The position numbers and the translations under genes are program-made. From IMG/VR virus record IMGVR_UViG_3300027734_000044, positions 1 to 64,000 of that record: DNA of 64,000 bases. One strand, 5' to 3'. Shown piece by piece: positions 54,534-63,343 of the stretch. The notes under the pieces were generated by a model. That model was given only the letters and a program-made list of their open reading frames with translations. It was not told the DNA's origin and ran no database searches. The first letter of the stretch is position 1, and every line of letters starts with the position of its first letter. The stretch is from a virus.

Positions 54534-55896
54534 CAGCTTTTGCTGTCCCTGTAGATCCTGTTGCTGAACCAGTAGATCCTGTTGCTGGTTCAGTAGAAGC
54601 TGTAACCTGACTTGGGGAATATACCATACCTATCATTGCAGACTTCATTACTTCATCGGGAATATCGTCCAATTGTATAAGGGCATAAATGAATTTAGTA
54701 GCATTCATCGTTTCTTTTTCAGCCTTAGATATAAAATCTTTAAATTCATCGTAATTACTAAATACTTGACATCCTCCAGACCAAGGTCCTACACAAACAC
54801 CCTCTCCTTTAGTTGAAGATCTGTGTATTTGCATACCGCAATTTTCTGTGTAAATCTCTGCAGGTTTATAACTCTCGTATTTAGTAACTCCTATTGGGTA
54901 TCTACCTACTTTGATTTTCTCACCCTCCACCATCATTTTATATTTTCCGTGACCTAAAGTTGATTCCTGTAGGATATAAAGAGTATCTCCTGGCATTTTA
55001 ATACCTACACCTTTAGGATTAAGTGGTTTTTTACCATAAAAAGCTAAGCTAGGTACAGTTGTAATTTGATATGGAATAAAGGTGTCTCCTAAACTTACAG
55101 GAAGAACTGGTCCTGTAGCTGCAGAAGGGGCCGGTCCTGTAGCTGCTCCAGTAGCTGCTCCAGTAGCTGCTGCATTAGATTTTGGATCAGTTATCTTTTT
55201 GATCTTATCGAAAACAGATTCCTCTTCGTTTAAAGAATAAAAATTCTCAAAAGAAAGAACTTTAGAATTAGTATTAATCTCGATCTGCTCAATTATACTA
55301 GACCAATCTAAACTTTCTTTTGCTCCTGTAGATCCTGTAGCTCCTGTAGCTCCGGTAGATCCGGTAGATCCTGTTGTACCAGCTGATGATTCTGTTCCAT
55401 CATTAGCATTTCCTGGTATAAAATATAAGGCATCACAGAATCTATCTTGGTTAGAAGATTCTTTTTTAACGTTTAGCTTATTTCTAATACCAAGTACTAT
55501 AGCTCTTTTTTCTTTAAGCTCATTTATAGCTCTTGTATAATCTCCCGCTTTTTTCTCTTGTAGATAATTTAATAAGATCTTAATAGTAGCAAGAGATATT
55601 GGTGTTTTTTCTAATTTATATGGATCACTTGCTCCACATCCTTTATAAGGAAGGGAATCTTTAACCTCCTTGGTCATCTCGATTTGATTATCGACACCAC
55701 CAGTTAAACCCTCTATATCACCGAAAAGACCTTTAATTATTGATGTTGCAATTCTCGATTTTGCCTCCCTTTCACTTTCGGGTCTTTGCGTTCCTGGAGT
55801 ATCAGATGCAGGATCCGGTGTAGGAGATCCAGTCGAACCGGCTAAAATGTCAACCTGTTCGTTAAATTTATTGAATGATAGAACTTTCTTATTCAT
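54496..55896 (-). CDS. Leader-bearing L,D-transpeptidase-like protein with collagen-like repeats
   Basis: 466 residues. Leader MNKKVLSFNKFNE|Q (FxE). Gly-x-Thr/Ala triplets occur in three blocks (GSTGSTGSTGATGATGSTGA near 185; AATGAATGAATG near 250; ATGSTGSATGSTG near 450). Between the second and third blocks, 'GMQIHRSSTKGEG' and 'GPWSGGCQVF' (near 355-380) give the H...SxGC catalytic pattern of YkuD-type L,D-transpeptidases. It ends with a diverged terminal motif (GGLKNLGRITED). Cross-linking or hydrolysis of peptidoglycan during entry is the suggested role. Confidence 0.7.
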   Translation of the reverse strand: MNKKVLSFNKFNEQVDILAGSTGSPTPDPASDTPGTQRPESEREAKSRIATSIIKGLFGDIEGLTGGVDNQIEMTKEVKDSLPYKGCGASDPYKLEKTPISLATIKILLNYLQEKKAGDYTRAINELKEKRAIVLGIRNKLNVKKESSNQDRFCDALYFIPGNANDGTESSAGTTGSTGSTGATGATGSTGAKESLDWSSIIEQIEINTNSKVLSFENFYSLNEEESVFDKIKKITDPKSNAAATGAATGAATGPAPSAATGPVLPVSLGDTFIPYQITTVPSLAFYGKKPLNPKGVGIKMPGDTLYILQESTLGHGKYKMMVEGEKIKVGRYPIGVTKYESYKPAEIYTENCGMQIHRSSTKGEGVCVGPWSGGCQVFSNYDEFKDFISKAEKETMNATKFIYALIQLDDIPDEVMKSAMIGMVYSPSQVTASTEPATGSTGSATGSTGTAKAGGLKNLGRITED

Positions 55897-55898
55897 GC

Positions 55899-55908
55899 TC
55901 TATATATC
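55899..55908 (-). promoter_or_regulatory. Class B (late-type) promoter
   Basis: GATATATAGA immediately before the ATG at 55896. Confidence 0.5.
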
Positions 55909-55909
55909 A

Positions 55910-56233
55910 TCATTTATTCCTTTTTATCAGAAGCGACATAATTACCGACATAAAGGATACCACACCCGATCCAATAAAACCCCACAAGAAACAATCAGCG
56001 CCTATTCTATATCCATTCATAACATGGAAAGACACAGCATCTATATGTAGATCGTTAAAAAAGAAATATAAAACAATAGAAGCCCAAAATGAAGTACACT
56101 GATAACAGTTAAGCATTTCACCAAAGAAAGGCAAAGATATCAAAAGCCAATTTCTAAATCCATCAAAAATCTTAGCGGATACTAGTATATGGGTTAGACC
56201 CCAAACTGCAAGGATATAAAATATAAATGTCAT
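55910..56233 (-). CDS. DUF1360-type membrane protein
   Basis: 107 residues. Three membrane spans: 1-18 (FIFYILAVWGLTHILVS), 28-58 and 80-105. 'LLISLPFFGEMLNCYQCTSFW' carries the C..C.SFW motif of the DUF1360 family. Function unknown; small phage membrane proteins of this type are often near lysis or head genes. Confidence 0.72.
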   Translation of the reverse strand: MTFIFYILAVWGLTHILVSAKIFDGFRNWLLISLPFFGEMLNCYQCTSFWASIVLYFFFNDLHIDAVSFHVMNGYRIGADCFLWGFIGSGVVSFMSVIMSLLIKRNK

Positions 56234-56235
56234 AG

Positions 56236-57288
56236 CTAGTTAAATATTTCGTTGTCTTTTAATTCAATAAGAAATTCCTTTTGCTCCTCTGTTAGATTAT
56301 CGGGTATTCTTACATTAAGTTCTATTAGAAAATCACCAACACCACCGTATCCTAAATTAGGTATACCCTTTTGACCAAATCTAAGTACTGTACCAGGAAT
56401 AGTTCCGGGATCTACTACTGCCTTAACATTTTCACCTGATGGCATTTCAACCTCTATATTAGTTCCAAGAACTGCATCAATAAATGTGATTTGTTTTGCT
56501 GCAATAATATCTATTCCTCTTCTGATAAAGTAAGGGTGAGGTACTTCTTTCACCTTAACATAAAGGTCTCCGGATTTTCCGTTTCCTTTTCCGTCATTAC
56601 CTTTTCCTTCAACTACAAAATTCATACTCTCTGCAGCTCCAGGAGGTATATTAATATCAACTACATCTTCTATCTGTACAAGTCCTTTTCCAAAACAGTT
56701 TAGACAATTTTCTAAAATTACTCTTCCTGATCCATGACACGAATGACAAGATTTAACAGAATTTAATTGAACGAATCCTGTAGTTCTATTTACTGTAACA
56801 TATCCAGATCCGTTACATGTCCCACAATTCTGGAACGAATTACCTCCTTCAGATCCACTACCTGAACACGGGGAACATTTTTTATCCCTCTTCATCTTAA
56901 TTTTCTTCTGTACCCCATTTATTACATCTTCAAGACTAAGATTGAGAGTTATATTTAGGGAAGAGCCTTTAGGATCTACTTTTTCAGTAAATCCTCCACC
57001 AGGAGAATAATGGTTTGCAAAAGGATCTGTATAATTCCAGCTGTTATCAAAACCTCCGAATCCTCCTTCAAACATAGACCCGAATTTTCTCTTTCTATCA
57101 TACTCAGCCTTCTTATTAGCATCGCTTAGTATTTTATAAGCTTCCGATATCTGTTTGAATTTTTCTTCCGCACCAGCATCACTATTTCTATCTGGATGAT
57201 ACTTTAAAGCAAGTTTACGATAAACTTTTTTTATTTCTTCTTGGTCAGCTTCTTCAGAAACCCCAAGAGTTTGGTAATGATTGCTCAA
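56236..57288 (-). CDS. dnaJ: Chaperone DnaJ (Hsp40)
   Basis: 350 residues, a complete type I DnaJ. J domain 1-65 with [10 protein letters not shown] (HPD motif near 32). A Gly/Phe-rich segment follows at 70-105 ([10 protein letters not shown]). Four zinc-binding CxxCxGxG repeats span 135-200 ([33 protein letters not shown]). Two C-terminal substrate-binding barrels complete it. It recruits DnaK, here probably the host's. Unusual in phages of this type; likely helps assemble or remodel large complexes. Confidence 0.93.
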   Translation of the reverse strand: MSNHYQTLGVSEEADQEEIKKVYRKLALKYHPDRNSDAGAEEKFKQISEAYKILSDANKKAEYDRKRKFGSMFEGGFGGFDNSWNYTDPFANHYSPGGGFTEKVDPKGSSLNITLNLSLEDVINGVQKKIKMKRDKKCSPCSGSGSEGGNSFQNCGTCNGSGYVTVNRTTGFVQLNSVKSCHSCHGSGRVILENCLNCFGKGLVQIEDVVDINIPPGAAESMNFVVEGKGNDGKGNGKSGDLYVKVKEVPHPYFIRRGIDIIAAKQITFIDAVLGTNIEVEMPSGENVKAVVDPGTIPGTVLRFGQKGIPNLGYGGVGDFLIELNVRIPDNLTEEQKEFLIELKDNEIFN

Positions 57289-57302
57289 ATCGATATTTTT
57301 AA

Positions 57303-57518
57303 TTAAACTCCAGAAGGATATTTTTGTTCAAGTCTTTCCATAAAATGAACTACCTTCTTATTATCTATTAAATCCTCTAGTGTGAAATTTATTTCACCTA
57401 GTTCCTCGATAATATTTATCTCTGGATAGTTTTCTTCAATAGATTCTTTTATTGCGGAGATGTAGATTTCATTCTCCTGTACCCAATTTGATTTTGTAAG
57501 ATCTAATTCCTCTTCCAT
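57303..57518 (-). CDS. Unknown small acidic protein
   Basis: 71 residues, acidic ([37 protein letters not shown]), ending QKYPSGV. It lies between DnaJ and the UV endonuclease, overlapping the latter's stop by 16 bases. No family recognised. Confidence 0.55.
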   Translation of the reverse strand: MEEELDLTKSNWVQENEIYISAIKESIEENYPEINIIEELGEINFTLEDLIDNKKVVHFMERLEQKYPSGV

Positions 57519-58423
57519 TTTTCGATATATTTTAGAAGCGCAAGATCTTTCATCTTCACCTCTAATTCTATATCAAAAATTCGGTCATAAGTTTCTATTT
57601 TACTCCAAATCCAATCTGAATGAGCAACCTCTTTAGCACCCTGATCCTCGAATATTTTTCTAGAATCTGAAAAGTGAGTTAGCGGAGTTATTCCTTCTGG
57701 CCACGTAGAAATACAAAGATCTAATGCTTCTAATTCTGTCAGATTATCTGGATTGCATTTATGATGTAAGTAATCGTATGTTACTGGAATTCCTATTTTT
57801 AAATGCAAAAGAGAATGCAGATCAGTAGGGGTAAACTGACTTTTTTTATCATCATTCTCTACTACCAATCTAGATTTAACTGAATCTGGTAATAAATTAT
57901 AAGAATAAATAAATCTGTTGGCAGATTCTTCTTTAGACGGCTTAGTAGTATTTATATGAATATTAATTGGATACTTGTGACTTCTATCTAATCCCATTAG
58001 ATCCATTATTTCTGAATGCTGTCTTAATTCTTTTATTGATTTTAAAACTACATTAGGATTTTCTGATGCTATAACACAATAAGGAGAAGGGTGAAAACTA
58101 AGTCTTTGATCAAAGCTCTTAGCAAGATCCCCTGCAGTTATAAGATTTTCTCTGATCTTTTCGAAATCTGGTAAATCACTTATCTCATATTCAGACATCC
58201 AAGGAAACATGTCGGAGCTCATACGATACATGTCTATCCCAGTTTCACCATTAAACCTAATAATACGTATTAGATCCTCTGTATTTTTAACTGCTAATTC
58301 AGAAACATAAGATATTCCCTTTTCAATAAAGGTTCTCTTAATCATTCCTCTGTTAGTTGTCACTCCTTCTTTTTCCAAAGAAAGACACAAACAACAATAC
58401 CCCATTCTATTTTTGTAGATCAT
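57503..58423 (-). CDS. uvsE: UV damage endonuclease (UvdE/UvsE type)
   Basis: 306 residues, a TIM-barrel metal enzyme. Motifs in order: 'GYCCLCLSLE', 'YRMSSDMFPWMSEYEI', 'RLSFHPSPYCVIASE', 'NIHINTTK', 'SRLVVENDDK' and 'VTYDYLHHKC'. These provide the His, Asp and Glu ligands of UvdE. It nicks DNA 5' to UV photoproducts. Length is typical. A -7 box TATATTTG lies just upstream (58429-58436), giving a separate start of transcription. Confidence 0.9.
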   Translation of the reverse strand: MIYKNRMGYCCLCLSLEKEGVTTNRGMIKRTFIEKGISYVSELAVKNTEDLIRIIRFNGETGIDMYRMSSDMFPWMSEYEISDLPDFEKIRENLITAGDLAKSFDQRLSFHPSPYCVIASENPNVVLKSIKELRQHSEIMDLMGLDRSHKYPINIHINTTKPSKEESANRFIYSYNLLPDSVKSRLVVENDDKKSQFTPTDLHSLLHLKIGIPVTYDYLHHKCNPDNLTELEALDLCISTWPEGITPLTHFSDSRKIFEDQGAKEVAHSDWIWSKIETYDRIFDIELEVKMKDLALLKYIEKWKRN

Positions 58424-58437
58424 TCTACAAATATAAA

Positions 58438-59184
58438 TTAAAAATTCTTAAGTGATTGGATGATTTTGAATCTTTCTCTAGCATTTAGATCATCTAGATT
58501 ATCTTTACCCGTTGCTCTTTTTAAGATTTTCTTAAATTTATCAGGATCAGTAGTGGCTCCAGACTTCTGAGCAAATTCTCTTACGTCTCTTCTAGAAGGT
58601 ACTAAATCAATAACCCATGCTTTAATTGGAATATTGTATTGAAGTGCTAAATTTATGATTCTGTTACCGGAAAAAAGATAGTAGCTATCTTCTGAAGATG
58701 TTCTAGTTTCTCCGAAGTTGATGAATTTAATAATTATAGGTAAAGGCAGATCTAAACTACCTTTCTTTTTAAGATCATCTGATATTTTGATTAATACATC
58801 TCCGTATGATCTACCGTATGCTCCTGTAACTATATTATCATATTCATAAACCATAAGGTTCTGAATGCTATTTACGTCTAACTTATTATCTGAAACTATA
58901 GGAAGATCTTCTATGTGGCCTTTTCTAAATGGCTCTATAATATATTTATAAAACTTAGTTGCTCTTGAACTAGTCTTTCCTATATCTTTATTACCAATAG
59001 TTATGTTGTGTTGATAAAATTCAAGTTTAGCTTTATCATCGTAATGATGAATCTCCTCAGCAAGATCAGGTTTTTCCCAATTAATCTTTAACTTACCTGA
59101 ATAATTTTTTACAGGAGTCTTAGCTTGGCTATCAGAATTATCCGAAGCTTGCTCGACTATAAAGTTATTTAATCGTAAAATCAT
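58438..59184 (-). CDS. Leader-bearing protein with ParB-like fold segment
   Basis: 248 residues. Leader MILRLNNFIVE|Q (IxE). Residues 165-195 (YYLFSGNRIINLALQYNIPI) match the 'GxRR...A' motif of ParB/Srx-like domains, often nuclease or CTP-binding domains. The C-terminus is helical. A packaged DNA-handling enzyme is plausible. It has a class B promoter, 4 bases after the topoisomerase gene's stop. Confidence 0.6.
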   Translation of the reverse strand: MILRLNNFIVEQASDNSDSQAKTPVKNYSGKLKINWEKPDLAEEIHHYDDKAKLEFYQHNITIGNKDIGKTSSRATKFYKYIIEPFRKGHIEDLPIVSDNKLDVNSIQNLMVYEYDNIVTGAYGRSYGDVLIKISDDLKKKGSLDLPLPIIIKFINFGETRTSSEDSYYLFSGNRIINLALQYNIPIKAWVIDLVPSRRDVREFAQKSGATTDPDKFKKILKRATGKDNLDDLNARERFKIIQSLKNF

Positions 59185-59187
59185 TAA

Positions 59188-59197
59188 AGTATATATC
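59188..59197 (-). promoter_or_regulatory. Class B (late-type) promoter
   Basis: GATATATACT at the junction between the topoisomerase stop and the ATG at 59184. Confidence 0.45.
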
Positions 59198-60984
59198 TAA
59201 TTACCATTTGATAACCATTTTTTTCTTGCGTCAGCAGAATCACCAAAAGCCATTTCTAATTTATCCTTGCTATCTAAACTTTCCTCTATGTTAGTTAGCT
59301 CCTTATCCCCCATTACCCATTCCCAATCTTCTAAAGATAATGAACCCAATCCTTTTAGGTATCTGATGTTTCCTGTAGGTCTTGCTGCTTTAAATTCATC
59401 CAAATCCCAGAAATACTTTCTTTTCTTTCCGTCACCTACAGATACTAGAGGAATTTTTAAAGAGCTTAATCTTTTATGCTTTACTATAGTTGGGAACCAT
59501 TTATAAAATAGATTGATAAGTAAAGAGGTAATGTGAGATCCATCCGGATCCGGATCTGTTGCAATTACTATTTTTTTATATCCAACTATATCTGTATTTC
59601 TAGATGTGGGATCTAAACCTAGTATGTGCATTAGCTCTAGAATTTCTTTATTCTCTGAAAGATCTCCTATGTTCTTACAATTTTTTATCTTTCCTTTTAA
59701 AGCGTAAACCCCGTCTTCTTTTGGATTCCTCTTTTGTAATATAGATCCCATTGCTGATAATCCTTCAACAATAAAAAGATTTTCTGCTACTGATTTTTGT
59801 GCGGGAAAATATTTATGTGAATGCTTTAGATTTACTTTCTTTTTTTCAGATCTAAGCTTTTTTACATATCCATCTGTTTTTCTTTCCTCTACCTTTTTAA
59901 GTACTCTTGAATAAAGGTCGGTCTTAAAAAATCCTTGTAATTTGGATCCAAACTTGCCCATTAAAAGACTTTCGATCTCTTCCCTGGTTGTTACGAATCT
60001 AGTTTTATTTTGATCCCCAAATTTGACATATTTAGGAGGTAGATTTAATACAATGAGGCAATCGTAAAAGTGATGTCCCAATGTGTCTTCAAGTTTAGTA
60101 TTAACAAAATCATTAAATATCTTCTGGTGTATACCGGAACAAAGAGCTGAGTTCACAAAGCTTAATGATCCTGATCCCTCGTATTTTTCCCAAATAGTTA
60201 TTTGTCCTATGTCTGTGTTTATCTTGAAACAATCTTCAGGTAAAAATTTAGGTTGAAGATCAACAATTTCTCCATCCCAACTAAATTTAATTTCTAGATT
60301 ACTCAGTATCGGATCTCTTTTAATTAGATCATACTTTAGAATAAGGATAGAAGAAAGAACCTCCTTATCCCATTTAGAATATCCGAAGACTTCGGACAAA
60401 GGAGCGAAAGTAACTTTAGTTCCTGTTTTATCTTCACCTTTTTTCTTGGATATCTTTGCTTCCTTACCCTCGTAATTCTTCCATTCCTGAAAATAGTAGA
60501 ATTTATCATTAATAGTTTCTATACTAAAATACTTGGAAAGAACGTTAACCAAACTTACACCCATTCCGTTGGTACCAACTAAAGATTCCTGGATGTCGTC
60601 ATTTTCAAAATTAGATCCAGCTCTCAATTGTGATACTGCTGTTTCTATGTTTGTCTTTCCACTAACTTTGTTGATATCAGTACCTTTATAGAATCCGTTA
60701 CCACTGTCGCTAATAGATACAGAATTACTTTTACTGTCAACATCAATAAGGATAGTTTTCATCTTTCCTTTCATGCGTTTAGCTTCGTCTAATGAGTTAG
60801 AAAAGACTTCATCGAATAGTTTATACATTCCCACTGAAATCGTCCTAGACTCAACGAAAATCTTGTTCTCGCGTATTATAGGAACCTTTTCATCAGTTGG
60901 TTTAACACTACCAACATAAACTGTTGGTCTTAAAAGTATATGCTCTCTTTCTGATAAAACCTTAATCTCCTTATTCGCCGTCAT
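59197..60984 (-). CDS. Type II DNA topoisomerase, large subunit (gp39-like ATPase)
   Basis: 595 residues. The GHKL ATPase has 'FSNSLDEAKR' (N box), 'DSGNGFYKG' (G1) and 'TNGMGVSLVNVLSK' (G2). The TOPRIM metal site is 'ENLFIVEGLSAMG' (E) and 'IATDPDPDGSHI' (DxDxD near 480). Length and content fit the T4 gp39 type. Together with 53015-54424 it forms the complete enzyme; the two genes are separated here by about 5 kb with the transpeptidase-like, dnaJ and uvsE genes in between. Confidence 0.9.
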   Translation of the reverse strand: MTANKEIKVLSEREHILLRPTVYVGSVKPTDEKVPIIRENKIFVESRTISVGMYKLFDEVFSNSLDEAKRMKGKMKTILIDVDSKSNSVSISDSGNGFYKGTDINKVSGKTNIETAVSQLRAGSNFENDDIQESLVGTNGMGVSLVNVLSKYFSIETINDKFYYFQEWKNYEGKEAKISKKKGEDKTGTKVTFAPLSEVFGYSKWDKEVLSSILILKYDLIKRDPILSNLEIKFSWDGEIVDLQPKFLPEDCFKINTDIGQITIWEKYEGSGSLSFVNSALCSGIHQKIFNDFVNTKLEDTLGHHFYDCLIVLNLPPKYVKFGDQNKTRFVTTREEIESLLMGKFGSKLQGFFKTDLYSRVLKKVEERKTDGYVKKLRSEKKKVNLKHSHKYFPAQKSVAENLFIVEGLSAMGSILQKRNPKEDGVYALKGKIKNCKNIGDLSENKEILELMHILGLDPTSRNTDIVGYKKIVIATDPDPDGSHITSLLINLFYKWFPTIVKHKRLSSLKIPLVSVGDGKKRKYFWDLDEFKAARPTGNIRYLKGLGSLSLEDWEWVMGDKELTNIEESLDSKDKLEMAFGDSADARKKWLSNGN

Positions 60985-61144
60985 TTTCCTCTAGTGATTT
61001 TTTTAAAATTGAAACGTACATTCCTTTATACCAGCCAAAAACTTCATATTCAAATTCTCTAGAAATTATGAAATCGTCCATATTTATAGCCAATTCATCC
61101 CAATAAGATTCATTAGGAAGTTTGATCTTTGCCTTTCTGGTCAT
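60971..61144 (-). CDS. Unknown small acidic protein
   Basis: 57 residues, MTRKAKIKLPNESYWDELA to KKSLEENDGE. Its last 14 bases overlap the topoisomerase start, which fits translational coupling. Not long enough to assign a domain. Confidence 0.62.
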   Translation of the reverse strand: MTRKAKIKLPNESYWDELAINMDDFIISREFEYEVFGWYKGMYVSILKKSLEENDGE

Positions 61145-61177
61145 AAAAATTTAAGATAGAAAACTGTGAAAAGTTTC

Positions 61178-61543
61178 TTAAAAGTGCCTGTATATTAGAC
61201 CTTCGCTAATATTATTCTTCTTGCAAGTACCCCCTAGTAGTTCAACTACTGAATCTGCCTCACCTATGTATTTGTCGCATTCGTTAATTTCGCAAGGCTG
61301 ACATTCGTGATATATTTTGTTTACTTTCCCGTCTTTTATAAAAAGTATATCTAGTGGTATTAAGCAATCCCTCATATGGAAAGTTCTGTCGCCGGGATCA
61401 TTAAAATTAAAAAGCATCCCCTCGTTTTCGTGGAGATGCTCTCTATGTGAAAGTCCTTTAGGAAAATCTTTGCATTCTTCTAAAACAAATGTGTGTTCAC
61501 CTATCTTAGCTAAATAAAAATCTTCCTCCTGGTTAAAATTCAT
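61178..61543 (-). CDS. DUF192-family protein
   Basis: 121 residues. 'SHREHLHENEGMLFNF' and 'TFHMRDCLIPLDILFI' are the signature of DUF192, a small beta-rich family of unknown function found in bacteria and phages. A cysteine cluster in the C-terminal part (ECQPCEINECDKY) is typical of a subset. Starts one base after the leader-bearing gene's stop. Confidence 0.78.
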   Translation of the reverse strand: MNFNQEEDFYLAKIGEHTFVLEECKDFPKGLSHREHLHENEGMLFNFNDPGDRTFHMRDCLIPLDILFIKDGKVNKIYHECQPCEINECDKYIGEADSVVELLGGTCKKNNISEGLIYRHF

Positions 61544-62025
61544 TACTTAATAAAAACTTCTTCTACCATTTCTGGTGCAATTTCTACTATAATTCCTTTT
61601 CTCTTCATTGAATACGGAATAGCTAGAATTACATTTCTTTCCATGTCCACATCCTTAACGATGAATTCAGAATCAACAAAGATATTTGTACTAGGATCAT
61701 CTGGCATTCTATCTCTGTTACCTAAAAAAGTATCTGTTTCGTCGTCATACATATCTTCTTCTTTAGAAGCATCGTATCCCATTTCAGAATAGATATCTTT
61801 AAGGTATTGAGGCGCATTTTTTCCTTGTGTAGGAATTTCAGCAACTAATGTAACCTCTGTAAGCTGTCCACTCATTAGCTGAGATAAGTAATCTTGTAAC
61901 TCAGGTAAAAGCTTATTTCTTTTTACGGTTTTTTCTGGGTTTATCGCTGTTCCTTTAAAAATAGGAACTCCAACGTTATAAACAGACTGTTCATTAATGA
62001 AGTCGGAAAATCTTAAAATCTGCAT
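61543..62025 (-). CDS. Unknown leader-bearing protein
   Basis: 160 residues. Leader MQILRFSDFINE|Q (IxE), the closest copy to the T4 leader. The body is beta-rich with an acidic loop (DASKEEDMYDDETDTFLG). No terminal G..LL.R motif; it ends VEEVFIK. Upstream class B promoter. Confidence 0.68.
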   Translation of the reverse strand: MQILRFSDFINEQSVYNVGVPIFKGTAINPEKTVKRNKLLPELQDYLSQLMSGQLTEVTLVAEIPTQGKNAPQYLKDIYSEMGYDASKEEDMYDDETDTFLGNRDRMPDDPSTNIFVDSEFIVKDVDMERNVILAIPYSMKRKGIIVEIAPEMVEEVFIK

Positions 62026-62039
62026 TGATATAATTTTTA

Positions 62040-62049
62040 TTTATATATC
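62040..62049 (-). promoter_or_regulatory. Class B (late-type) promoter
   Basis: GATATATAAA about 15 bases before the ATG at 62025. Confidence 0.6.
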
Positions 62050-63306
62050 TCAAGATTCTTTCAATTCCTCATTTTTAATAGATTCGTCAATAACTTCAGG
62101 AATAGATTCTTCTATAGCTTCAGGTTGTTCTTCCTCGTTAGGTTCTAAAGCTTTACTATAGAAATCCATATTTTTCATAATTCTTTCCTGATCTGACTTA
62201 TTAATGCCAGCAAACAAGCTAGAATTTATGATAATGTTGGTTGTTTTATAAGCTTCTTCTGCATTTCCATTGTAATATGCTAGTACAGAATACTCATCAG
62301 GCATTCTCCATTTCCAGATATCATCTTCTACAAAAAGAATATCTGAGCAAGGTCCAGTTTTCATTCCGATTGACGATAAAGCAAAACCTAAAGCATATCT
62401 TTTTCTTGTTCCTAAGAACTTAATAAGATGATAAAGGGATTCTAAACGATTAGGTCTGTATTCCCAAGCTTTTAAATAAGCATCAATGATATCTTCGTCA
62501 GGTCTTTCTAGAATTTGTTTTTGTCTAGCTATCCAATATCTAGAAATGTAAACCTCTTCCGCCCATCCTCCTAGATCTACTCTTCTTTGATAAGCTTCAA
62601 TAGATCTTTCATTCATTCCTGCATCTCTATAACTTTGAGCCATATAGAAAACATATCTTCTTTCCAGATCAATAGGAAGTTCTTCCTTAGGTGTTGTTAG
62701 AATAGCTTTTTCGAAAATTAAAGCATCATTATAATACTTATCCTTTCCTTTAATATCTCTATTGTGTCCAGAAACAGAAGCGTGCATTTCAACGCCTTCT
62801 AAGAATTCTTCAGATACTTTGATATCAGTTGGACCTGAAATATATTCATGTAAAACACCTACATATTTCCATTTCTGATCACCTCTAACCAATTGAGTTC
62901 TGTAATAAGCCAATGAATTAAGTCGAATCCTAATCTTATAAGCATCCTCTGTCAAATTTAGAAAAGGATTTTCTCCCTCCTGTACAGATAGAAAGTCGTC
63001 AGCATCTATAACTAATCTATAATCTGCCTTGCCCTCAGAATATTCTAAACTCTCAGTTCTGTTGTATCCAAAATCTACCCAAGGTCTTTCATGTAGTTCA
63101 CCTTGAATTTCATACTCATTCATTATCTCCTTAATAAGATCCTGAGTACCATCGGTAGATCCTGTATCAACAATAACCCAATAGTTAATGTAATCCTTAA
63201 CGGAATCAATACATCTTCTGATTACTTTAGATTCATTTTTAACAATCATAACTAAACATATAGAAGGCTGTTTAGCATCTGTTTTTTCAATTACTAATTT
63301 TGGCAT
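62050..63306 (-). CDS. Glycosyltransferase family 2 with TPR-like C-terminus
   Basis: 418 residues. 'ICLVMIVKNESKVIRRCIDS' begins the GT-A nucleotide-sugar fold. 'VIVDTGSTDGTQ' and the metal-binding 'LVIDADD' (near 100) follow. Residues 215-330 contain helical repeats (YVFYMAQSYRDAGMNERSIE) as in SunS/GT2-TPR enzymes, which bind the acceptor. An acidic tail (EEEQPEAIEESIPE) ends it. It could glycosylate DNA bases, phage proteins or host envelope; nothing here decides. Confidence 0.82.
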   Translation of the reverse strand: MPKLVIEKTDAKQPSICLVMIVKNESKVIRRCIDSVKDYINYWVIVDTGSTDGTQDLIKEIMNEYEIQGELHERPWVDFGYNRTESLEYSEGKADYRLVIDADDFLSVQEGENPFLNLTEDAYKIRIRLNSLAYYRTQLVRGDQKWKYVGVLHEYISGPTDIKVSEEFLEGVEMHASVSGHNRDIKGKDKYYNDALIFEKAILTTPKEELPIDLERRYVFYMAQSYRDAGMNERSIEAYQRRVDLGGWAEEVYISRYWIARQKQILERPDEDIIDAYLKAWEYRPNRLESLYHLIKFLGTRKRYALGFALSSIGMKTGPCSDILFVEDDIWKWRMPDEYSVLAYYNGNAEEAYKTTNIIINSSLFAGINKSDQERIMKNMDFYSKALEPNEEEQPEAIEESIPEVIDESIKNEELKES

Positions 63307-63343
63307 GTTATTTCAATTTAACATTTATAGATAAAAAATTGGA

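Noticed and set aside
54496-55896. The collagen-like protein as a tail fibre
   Set aside because: The leader with its FxE site, the class B promoter and the wall-active motif fit an internal protein better, and no tail genes are nearby.
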